Below, in pieces: positions 1-4,970 of a stretch of DNA of 5,463 nt (the first letter of the stretch is position 1; each line of letters begins with the position of its first letter). This DNA comes from Victivallales bacterium (GTDB lineage Bacteria > Verrucomicrobiota > Lentisphaeria > Victivallales > SZUA-371): positions 1 through 5,463 of the forward strand of contig JAQUZV010000168.1 in NCBI GenBank assembly GCA_028691155.1, in the 5' to 3' direction. The notes under the pieces were generated by a model, which had not been told where the DNA came from, searched no databases, and saw only the letters and a program-made list of their open reading frames with translations. A program made the position numbers and the translations under genes.

Positions 1-1
1 C

Positions 2-700
2 CTCGGAGAGACCGGGGCGGATCATCTGTCGATGACCCTTAACGCCGGGTATGCCCTGAGCTCGGTAATCTTTATCGCCCTGTTTCTGATCACTCTCGGC
101 TTTCAATTGTCCGCCCGCCGCTTCAACCCCCTGATTTACTGGCTGGTTTTCACCGCCACCAGTGTGGCCGGAACCACGATTTCCGATTTTATGGACCGGA
201 CGCTCGGACTGGGTTACGCCACCGGCAGTCTGATTCTGCTCGCCCTGCTGTGGATTACCCTGACCGCCTGGTATTACCGTGAAGCATCGTTGTCGGTGAC
301 CGCGATCGAAACCCGGCAAGGCGAAATCTTCTACTGGACCGCCTTCCTCATCGCCAACACACTGGGTACCGCGCTGGGAGACTTCCTCGCCGACAGTTCG
401 GGATTGGGATTCGCGGGCGGAGCCATCCTGATCAGCAGTCTGCTGGTCCTGACGCTCGCCGCACATTACCTGACCAGGATATCCTCCGTCGTACTGTTCT
501 GGATTGCCTTTGTCCTCACCCGCCCCTTCGGCGCGACTTTCGGCGATCTGCTGACCAAACCGACCGCCCACGGCGGACTCGGACTCGGCACCATGGGAAC
601 ATCCGTCGTGCTCATAATGCTGCTGGTCGTTTTCGTGATGAAAAGCCGGCATAAACTGAACCGGACGAGACCGGACGCGACCGCGGTTGCCGAACGCTGA
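2..700 (+). CDS. COG4705-type polytopic membrane protein, 5' end outside the window
   Basis: This frame is open from base 2 to the TGA at 698-700, giving 232 visible codons. The ATG at 32 is internal: the residues before it (GETGAD) already belong to the first copy of a repeat, so the true start lies upstream. The protein is strongly hydrophobic, with about seven or eight membrane segments and a basic C-terminal tail (KSRHKLNRTR). The motif G-x4-D occurs four times, with its Asp at visible residues 7, 62, 127 and 182. Each is followed by a Gly-rich LGLGY-like stretch, and copies 2-4 have a Trp exactly 15 residues before the Asp (W47, W112, W167). This matches the uncharacterised membrane-anchored family known as COG4705, whose biochemical role I do not know. 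It converges on the MerR-type gene and probably ends at the shared hairpin at 725-751. The family call rests on remembered motif patterns. Confidence 0.8.
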   Translation, partial: LGETGADHLSMTLNAGYALSSVIFIALFLITLGFQLSARRFNPLIYWLVFTATSVAGTTISDFMDRTLGLGYATGSLILLALLWITLTAWYYREASLSVTAIETRQGEIFYWTAFLIANTLGTALGDFLADSSGLGFAGGAILISSLLVLTLAAHYLTRISSVVLFWIAFVLTRPFGATFGDLLTKPTAHGGLGLGTMGTSVVLIMLLVVFVMKSRHKLNRTRPDATAVAER

Positions 701-724
701 AGCAGGATCAACCCGGGCTGGAGA

Positions 725-751
725 ACCCCGCAACACTCAGTCTTGCGGGGT
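725..751. terminator. Hairpin between convergent genes, probable bidirectional terminator
   Basis: ACCCCGCAA (725-733) and TTGCGGGGT (743-751) form a perfect 9-bp GC-rich stem around a 9-base loop. It begins 24 bases after the stop of the membrane-protein gene. The loop contains the stop codon of the convergent regulator (737-739), so the last codons of that gene form one arm. Neither side has a strong run of T (TAATTCC on +, TCTCCAG on -), so it is not a textbook intrinsic terminator. Its position between convergent genes is the main support. Confidence 0.5.
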
Positions 752-1210
752 AATTCCGGGTTCGGAATTGCCCTTGAACGGATTGCACTGGTCGTGCCCC
801 GGTCCCGGATTTGCCAGCAGATTCAGGTAATAGGCCTTTTTGTACTGCAACACTTTCATCTGTTCCCGAAGCGTACGAAGTTGCCGGCGCAACACCTTTT
901 CCTGCCGGAAAATCAATTCCGCCCGCTCCGGAATGGTGGCGTCGCCCTGAACGCACAGTTCGATGTAATGTCGAATCCCGTCGATGGACAACCCGGTGGC
1001 GCGCAGGCAATGCACCAGCCGGAGCCACCCCAGATTGTATTCGGAAAACATGCGGACGTTGCCACTGGTCCGGTCCACGCCGGGAATCAAACCGGAATTT
1101 TCATAATACCGGACGGCATATGGCGTGAGCTCCATCATTGCCGCAACTTCTTTAACGGTATATTTCGGCCGCTTGTCATAAGCGGAAGATGACGCTTGAG
1201 ATGTGATCAT
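737..1210 (-). CDS. MerR-family transcriptional regulator, AdhR/NmlR-like
   Basis: This encodes a 157-residue cytoplasmic regulator. The frame stays open far upstream to 1606, but the start at 1210 is chosen because AGGGAG lies 6 bases before it and the MerR domain begins soon after. The domain reads YTVKEVAAMMELTPYAVRYY (residues 17-36, helix-turn-helix with the family's VRYYE signature), then GLIPGVDRTSGNVRMF (40-55, first wing), then a second helical element with LVHCLRATGLSI (65-76). Residues 95-130 form a charged dimerisation coiled coil, and the tail is short with no separate ligand-binding domain. C68 occupies the place of the redox/aldehyde-sensing cysteine of Bacillus AdhR (KCMRNAGLS there, from memory). 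C86 and C142 are further thiols. Two matching inverted repeats upstream suggest it regulates itself and the divergent operon. Family call is firm; the inducer is inferred. Confidence 0.92.
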   Translation of the reverse strand: MITSQASSSAYDKRPKYTVKEVAAMMELTPYAVRYYENSGLIPGVDRTSGNVRMFSEYNLGWLRLVHCLRATGLSIDGIRHYIELCVQGDATIPERAELIFRQEKVLRRQLRTLREQMKVLQYKKAYYLNLLANPGPGHDQCNPFKGNSEPGITPQD

Positions 1211-1216
1211 AAGCAA

Positions 1217-1222
1217 CTCCCT
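1217..1222 (-). promoter_or_regulatory. Ribosome binding site of the MerR-type gene
   Basis: The minus strand reads AGGGAG, 6 bases before the ATG at 1210. It supports this internal start over the longer open frame that runs back to 1606 through the divergent operon. Confidence 0.75.
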
Positions 1223-1227
1223 GCAAC

Positions 1228-1242
1228 TTAAAGTTACTTTAA
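1228..1242. promoter_or_regulatory. Probable MerR-type operator 1, at the regulator's own promoter
   Basis: TTAAAG-TTA-CTTTAA is a perfect inverted repeat of 6-bp arms around 3 bases. It is nearly the same as the repeat at 1353-1367: 12 of 15 positions agree, or 16 of 19 when the shared flanks AC and TG are counted. It overlaps the end of the likely -10 box of the minus-strand promoter and the region where transcription would start, so binding here would be expected to repress the regulator gene. The role is inferred from symmetry, repetition and position. Confidence 0.72.
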
Positions 1243-1269
1243 TGTATATCCCGGCCCGGGGGTTGACAA
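1241..1269 (-). promoter_or_regulatory. Probable promoter of the MerR-type gene
   Basis: On the minus strand TTGTCA (1269-1264) is followed after 17 bases by TACATT (1246-1241). An overlapping TATACA (1248-1243) gives 15-base spacing. The -35 matches consensus at five of six bases and the -10 at four. The last two bases of TACATT are inside operator 1. The transcript leader would be short and include the AGGGAG site. Confidence 0.5.
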
Positions 1270-1347
1270 GCCGGAAACGGAAAATATCTCCGGCTACCGG
1301 AATTTGCACGGAAGAAAAACTTTTCGACAAAAAATCGTCACCCGGTG

Positions 1348-1377
1348 TTGACTTACAGTTGCTGTAATGCCTATACT
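1348..1377 (+). promoter_or_regulatory. Promoter of the ThDP-enzyme/flavodoxin operon
   Basis: TTGACT (1348-1353) and TATACT (1372-1377) each match the sigma70 consensus at five of six positions, separated by 18 bases. The spacer is filled by the inverted repeat at 1353-1367. An operator between the boxes with an over-long spacer is the hallmark of MerR-activated promoters; these usually have 19-20 bases, so 18 is slightly short. Transcription would begin near 1384, leaving a leader of about 27 bases before the ATG at 1412. Confidence 0.8.
1353..1367. promoter_or_regulatory. Probable MerR-type operator 2, inside the operon promoter
   Basis: TTACAG-TTG-CTGTAA is a perfect inverted repeat with the same 6-3-6 layout as operator 1. 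It lies between the -35 and -10 boxes, where MerR proteins bind and untwist DNA to activate transcription. With its flanks it reads ACTTACAGTTGCTGTAATG, against ACTTAAAGTTACTTTAATG at operator 1. The adjacent divergent MerR-type gene is the obvious source of the binding protein. Confidence 0.82.
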
Positions 1378-1393
1378 TGATAACATACAGCCA

Positions 1394-1400
1394 AGAAGGA
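1394..1400 (+). promoter_or_regulatory. Ribosome binding site of the DXS-like gene
   Basis: AGAAGGA lies 11 bases before the ATG at 1412, a slightly long but workable distance. It lies after the expected transcription start. The in-frame ATG at 1367 is upstream of the -10 box and cannot be on this transcript, so the site decides the start. Confidence 0.65.
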
Positions 1401-1411
1401 ATAGCAGCAGT

Positions 1412-3160
1412 ATGAAATTGTATTTGAATGAAATCGACTCTCCGTCCAATCTGAAACAACTGCCCGTCACCGCCCTGCCCGCGCTGGCGGAAGAGATCCG
1501 GCAGACCCTGATCCGGCGCATCACGGCCACCGGCGGCCATATGGGCTCGAATCTGGGATTCATCGAACCGACACTGGCACTGCACTATGTCTTCGATTCC
1601 CCCCACGACAAATTTGTCTTCGACGTTTCACACCAGTGTTATACCCATAAAATTCTTACCGGCCGCAAAGCCGGTTTTCTGAATCCGGAAAGATACCATG
1701 ATTTCTCCGGTTACACCAATCCCGGGGAAAGCGCCCACGACCCGTTCATCGTCGGCCATACCTCGACCTCGGTCAGCCTGGCGGTCGGTCTGGCCCAAGC
1801 ACGCGATCTCACCGGCGGAACGGAAAAAATCGTGGCCATCATCGGCGACGGCTCCATGTCCGGCGGGGAAGCGTTCGAAGGGCTCGACAATGCGGCCATG
1901 CTAGACAGCCAGTTTATGGTGGTTCTGAACGACAATGAAATGTCCATCGCCCCCAATCAGGGCGGCCTGTACCGAAACTTTGCGGCACTGCGCGCCAGTC
2001 ACGGCCAGGCCGAATGCAATTTCTTCAAAGCGTTGGGCTTCGATTATCTCTACGTCGAAGACGGCAACGATACAGCGCAACTGGTCGCCGCGTTTGAACG
2101 CGCCAAAGACCTGCCGCACCCGGTCGTGGTTCACCTCCATACGGCCAAAGGCAAAGGTCTCGACTGGGCGGAACAGAATCAGGAGGCGGGCCACTGGGCC
2201 CTCCCGGCCGCATTCGATGCGGACGCCTATAATAAGGAAGAGCATTATGAAAGCCTTACCGCCGCTTATCTGCTTGAAAAAATCCGCCGCGATCCGACCG
2301 TAATTGCCATTTCCCCCGCCACCCCAAGCGCCACCGGCATGACGGCGGCATTTCGCGCCCGGGCGGGACGACAGTTCTGCGACGTCGGTATTGCCGAAGA
2401 ACATGCCGTGGCCTTCGCTTCGGGATTGGCTAAAAACGGCGCCAAGCCGGTGCTGCTCGCATTGGGAATGTTTCTACAGCGGACTTACGATCAACTGGCA
2501 CAGGATCTGGCGCTCAACCGCAGTGCGGCGACGATCCTGGCCTTCTGGGGCGGATTGTCCGGCGGTGACGCCACCCATACCGGCGCCTTCGACATGTCGA
2601 TGATGAGCAATATTCCCCATCTCATCTGTCTGGCCCCGGTGACCAAGGAAGAGTATTTTGCCATGCTGGACTGGTCGATCGAGCAGCAGGAATATCCGGT
2701 GGTCATCCGCGTTCCCGGCCAGGTGAACGCCACCGGTGTAACGGAAACCTTCGACGCCACCATGCGACAGCGCTATCGGATCGCGGAAGGCGGCGAAAAA
2801 GTGGCCATTCTCGGACTGGGTAGTTTCTTCGGACTCGGCCGGCAGGTAAAAACGCTGCTGCAAGCCCAAACCGGTATTGACGGCACGCTTATCAATCCCC
2901 GCTGCTATTCAGAAGTGGATGAAAAAACGCTGACCGAGCTGAAATCACACCATCAACTGGTCGTCACTCTGGAGGACGGCATTCTCGCCGGCGGCTTCGG
3001 GGAAAAAGTGGACCGTTTCTATGGCCCATCGACCATGAAGGTATTGAATTTCGGCGGGTTCAAGGAATTTACCGACCGGATACCGTTGGACGAATTGTAT
3101 CGGCGTTACCATTTAACACCGGAACAAATCGTTGCCGATATTGTTGCTACCATCAAATAA
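1412..3160 (+). CDS. Short 1-deoxyxylulose-5-phosphate synthase-like ThDP enzyme
   Basis: This encodes a 582-residue cytoplasmic transketolase-type enzyme. DXS joins pyruvate and glyceraldehyde 3-phosphate (GAP), with loss of CO2, using ThDP. Seen here: TGGHMGSNLG (40-49) and FDVSHQCYTHK (70-80) with the active-site His; the ThDP/Mg motif GDGSMSGGEAFEGL (145-158) ending in NDNEMSI (173-179); DVGIAEEHAV (324-333) with catalytic E329; FLQRTYDQ (354-361); and a C-terminal transketolase-type domain. It is about 40 residues shorter than usual DXS, mostly through a missing insert after residue 190. Compared with E. coli DXS recalled from memory, the GAP phosphate-binding R420 falls at F378/W379 and R478 at G436, while the R398 equivalent (R357) is kept. 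It resembles a short DXS-like paralogue group in gut bacteria, so I withhold the symbol dxs. It heads an operon with the flavodoxin, under a MerR-type promoter. Confidence 0.88.
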   Translation: MKLYLNEIDSPSNLKQLPVTALPALAEEIRQTLIRRITATGGHMGSNLGFIEPTLALHYVFDSPHDKFVFDVSHQCYTHKILTGRKAGFLNPERYHDFSGYTNPGESAHDPFIVGHTSTSVSLAVGLAQARDLTGGTEKIVAIIGDGSMSGGEAFEGLDNAAMLDSQFMVVLNDNEMSIAPNQGGLYRNFAALRASHGQAECNFFKALGFDYLYVEDGNDTAQLVAAFERAKDLPHPVVVHLHTAKGKGLDWAEQNQEAGHWALPAAFDADAYNKEEHYESLTAAYLLEKIRRDPTVIAISPATPSATGMTAAFRARAGRQFCDVGIAEEHAVAFASGLAKNGAKPVLLALGMFLQRTYDQLAQDLALNRSAATILAFWGGLSGGDATHTGAFDMSMMSNIPHLICLAPVTKEEYFAMLDWSIEQQEYPVVIRVPGQVNATGVTETFDATMRQRYRIAEGGEKVAILGLGSFFGLGRQVKTLLQAQTGIDGTLINPRCYSEVDEKTLTELKSHHQLVVTLEDGILAGGFGEKVDRFYGPSTMKVLNFGGFKEFTDRIPLDELYRRYHLTPEQIVADIVATIK

Positions 3161-3182
3161 ACTAAAATGGGGAGATTGACGG

Positions 3183-3767
3183 ATGAAACTGAAAAAAATG
3201 ACTTTGTTGCTGGCAAGTACGGTGGTTGCGTCCCTGGGATGTCTGGCGCAGGAAAACAATTCACCGCGAATCAGCGTGGCTCCGGACAAAGTATTGATCG
3301 CCTATTATTCCTGGAGCGGCAACACCCGGTATGCGGCGGAGGTGATACAAAAGGACACCGGCGGGGTGCTCTTTGAAATCAAACCGAAAATCGCTTATCC
3401 CACCACCTATAAAGAGTGTCTGGCCAAAGCCCAGAAGGAGTGTCGCGAAGGCCTCACCCCGGAACTGGTCGCCATGCCGGACGATTTGAAAAAATATGAG
3501 GTCATCTTCGTCGGCTCCCCGAACTGGTACGGCACCATGGCGCCGCCCGTCCGTACTTTTCTGTCTTCGCCCGAACTCAACGGCAAAACCATTGTTCCGT
3601 TCTTCACCCACGGCAGCGGCGGCATGCAGAACTGCGAACGCGACGTGAATAGAGTCTGTACCCACGCCAAAGTGCTGCCGGCCGCAGCGTTTACCGGAAG
3701 CAGCATCAAACAGTCCGATGCGGCATTGCAGCAATTCGTCCGGGATCGGATCGAACTGAAAAAATAG
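3183..3767 (+). CDS. Exported flavodoxin (Flavodoxin_4 type)
   Basis: This encodes a 194-residue FMN-binding electron carrier or small reductase. The start at 3183 has GGGGAG 8 bases upstream (3169-3174) and lies 22 bases after the preceding stop, so the two are probably cotranscribed. Residues 1-22 form a Sec signal peptide: MKLKK, a hydrophobic core, then SLGCLA. Cleavage after A22 is plausible; C20 sits in an imperfect lipobox, so a lipoprotein is the alternative. The mature domain begins VLIAYYSWSGNT (37-48), where S43-T48 is the FMN-phosphate loop. VIFVGSPNWYGTMAPPVRTF (107-126) supplies the second flavin loop with W115 and Y116, and PFFTHGSGG (139-147) the third. Most flavodoxins are cytoplasmic, so export is notable and implies periplasmic or surface work. 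The electron donor and acceptor are not evident. Cysteines at 79, 87, 151 and 159 could form disulfides. Confidence 0.9.
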   Translation: MKLKKMTLLLASTVVASLGCLAQENNSPRISVAPDKVLIAYYSWSGNTRYAAEVIQKDTGGVLFEIKPKIAYPTTYKECLAKAQKECREGLTPELVAMPDDLKKYEVIFVGSPNWYGTMAPPVRTFLSSPELNGKTIVPFFTHGSGGMQNCERDVNRVCTHAKVLPAAAFTGSSIKQSDAALQQFVRDRIELKK

Positions 3768-3786
3768 CACCACCGGCACGAAAAAT

Positions 3787-3816
3787 ATCGTCGGGCCTCT
3801 GTACTGGCCCGACGAT
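3787..3816. terminator. Perfect 11-bp hairpin between the flavodoxin and CMD-cupin genes
   Basis: ATCGTCGGGCC (3787-3797) pairs perfectly with GGCCCGACGAT (3806-3816) around the loop TCTGTACT. The plus-strand tail GCTTTCC is poor in T, whereas the other side is preceded by a run of A (TTTTT on the minus strand). It lies 19 bases after the flavodoxin stop and 31 bases before the next start. It may be a partial terminator, an RNA-processing site or an mRNA end-protecting stem. I see no good promoter between it and the next gene. Confidence 0.6.
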
Positions 3817-3834
3817 GCTTTCCGGCGCCGGCAG

Positions 3835-3842
3835 AAAAGGAA
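3835..3842 (+). promoter_or_regulatory. Ribosome binding site of the CMD-cupin gene
   Basis: AAAAGGAA is followed by 5 bases to the ATG at 3848 (7 from the AGG core). It supports that start over the in-frame ATG at 3815, which lies inside the preceding hairpin and has no such site. Confidence 0.7.
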
Positions 3843-3847
3843 ACATC

Positions 3848-4819
3848 ATGACTCTGTTGACCGCCAAAGAACAACAAATTGCCGCCTTCTCCGCCGCGGC
3901 CGCGCGAGGCAACCGCGCCGAGCTGAAACAGGCGCTGACAGCCGGTCTGGACGCCGGTCTGACCGTAAACGAAATCAAGGAAATACTCATTCAGCTCTAC
4001 GCCTATTGCGGCTTTCCCCGCAGTCTCAATGCGCTCGCGGTATTCCGGGAACTCCTGACCGAACGCGGCCCCCGGGATGAAGCGGGGCCGGCCCCCCGAC
4101 CGCTGCCGGCAGGGCGCAGCATCGAATCAGGAACGGAAAATCAGACCCGGCTTTGCGGCTCCCCCGTTCAAAATGAACTTTACACTTTTGCCCCGGCCAT
4201 CGACGAATTTCTGAAAGCACATCTTTTCGGCGATATTTTCGGTCGCGACAATATCACCTGGCCGACCCGGGAACTGGCCACCATCGCCATGCTCGCCACC
4301 ATGCCGGACGCCCGGCCCCAATTGCAGGCACATCTCGCCATCGGTCGACGCAACGGCCTGTCCGAGGAGAAAATGGCGGCGATTCTGACGCAGGCCGCCA
4401 TGACAACGCCGCCGGACGTCTTTCCCACGGGCAAGCTGGCCGACGATTTCTTCACCGGAACCGTTCACCGCGCCATGTTGATCGTCAACGCGGCCAGTGA
4501 CCTGGCCGTCTACAATGTCACTTTCGCGCCCGGAGCTCGAACCAAGTGGCATAAACATGTCATTGGACAAATGTTGCTCTGTACCGTCGGCACCGGTTAT
4601 TATCAGGAACGCGGCCAAACGGCCCGCCGTCTGACGCCGGGTGAAGTGGTGGAAATCCCGGCCGACGTCGAGCATTGGCACGGCGCGAGTTCGGAGCGCA
4701 CGTTTGTTCATATCGGGATGACACCACAGATGAGCAAAAACGGCAGTGTCTGGCTCGAACCGGTTACCGCTGAAGATTACGAACAGGCGCAAAAAAGGTG
4801 TACGCCCGAGATATTGTGA
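3848..4819 (+). CDS. Carboxymuconolactone decarboxylase-like/cupin fusion protein
   Basis: This encodes 323 residues with no signal peptide. Residues 1-72 form a first CMD/AhpD-fold unit with LDAGLTVNEIKEILIQLYAY (34-53) and then CGFPRSLNAL. After a Pro/Gly/Ala-rich linker (about 74-100) a second CMD unit covers roughly 110-190, with TRELATIAMLAT (140-151) and RPQLQAHLAIGRRNGLSEE (156-174). A C-terminal cupin barrel spans about 215-295. Its motif 1 has H235-x-H237-x3-Q241, with Gln in place of the usual Glu. Motif 2 is PADVEHWHGAS (271-281), with H276 the likely third metal ligand. No AhpD CxxC pair is present: C54 stands alone in the first unit. Such fusions are common near flavodoxins and oxidoreductases in gut and environmental bacteria, but their substrate is generally unknown. 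It may be read through from the flavodoxin operon. The domain call is firm; the reaction is not assigned. Confidence 0.9.
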   Translation: MTLLTAKEQQIAAFSAAAARGNRAELKQALTAGLDAGLTVNEIKEILIQLYAYCGFPRSLNALAVFRELLTERGPRDEAGPAPRPLPAGRSIESGTENQTRLCGSPVQNELYTFAPAIDEFLKAHLFGDIFGRDNITWPTRELATIAMLATMPDARPQLQAHLAIGRRNGLSEEKMAAILTQAAMTTPPDVFPTGKLADDFFTGTVHRAMLIVNAASDLAVYNVTFAPGARTKWHKHVIGQMLLCTVGTGYYQERGQTARRLTPGEVVEIPADVEHWHGASSERTFVHIGMTPQMSKNGSVWLEPVTAEDYEQAQKRCTPEIL

Positions 4820-4908
4820 TTCGGTTTCACATATCGCATCGGGTCGCCGTTTCTTCGGTAATGGCGTAAAGAAATTTCCCATTATGGTTTGATCGCTCAT
4901 AAACCGGA

Positions 4909-4937
4909 TTGGCTTTAGCGGATTCCAATGCTATAGT
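4909..4937 (+). promoter_or_regulatory. Probable promoter of the MFS transporter gene
   Basis: TTGGCT (4909-4914) and TATAGT (4932-4937) are separated by 17 bases, close to sigma70 consensus. Transcription would start near 4943-4945, giving a leader of about 27 bases. A weak repeat AGTAA/TTACT (4935-4939 and 4950-4954) overlaps the -10 box, but it does not resemble the 15-bp MerR-type operators. The rest of the gap from 4820 holds only a weak stem (CGCCGTT/AATGGCG, 4845-4866) without a T-run. Confidence 0.62.
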
Positions 4938-4970
4938 AACAGCTTATTTTTACTTAAGAGGAATATCCGT

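Noticed and set aside
32..700. ATG at 32 as the real start of the membrane protein
   Set aside because: The frame is open upstream to the window edge and those residues (GETGAD) match the repeat motif, so the gene begins earlier. No ribosome site precedes 32.
1263..1290. Second plus-strand promoter from a perfect TTGACA at 1263-1268
   Set aside because: The only candidate -10 at useful spacing is TATCTC (1285-1290, 16 bases), a 3 of 6 match. The 1348-1377 promoter is much stronger and carries the operator.
1367..1411. Start of the DXS-like protein at the ATG at 1367
   Set aside because: This ATG is upstream of the -10 box and overlaps the operator, so it would not be in the mRNA. The ATG at 1412 follows AGAAGGA and begins the conserved region.
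1211..1606. N-terminal extension of the MerR-type protein to a Met at 1606 (289 residues)
   Set aside because: The extra 132 residues have no family resemblance, overlap the DXS-like gene and cover both promoters. A good ribosome site and the normal MerR N-terminus are at 1210.
3183..3767. Flavodoxin as electron donor to IspG/IspH, with the DXS-like gene as part of isoprenoid synthesis
   Set aside because: The signal peptide would place the flavodoxin outside the cytoplasm, and the DXS-like protein lacks the GAP-binding arginines. No other isoprenoid gene is in the window.
3815..3847. Start of the CMD-cupin protein at the ATG at 3815
   Set aside because: It lies in the arm of the hairpin, has no ribosome site and adds 11 residues without family match. 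AAAAGGAA supports 3848.
4845..4866. Stem CGCCGTT/AATGGCG as a terminator for the CMD-cupin gene
   Set aside because: It is only 7 bp with a G-T pair and an 8-base loop, followed by TAAAGAAATTT rather than a T-run. Too weak to list.
4127..4900. Long minus-strand open frame of 257 codons across the CMD-cupin gene
   Set aside because: It mirrors a well-supported coding gene in GC-rich DNA, shows no recognisable domain, and ends inside the opposing gene. It is an antisense shadow.
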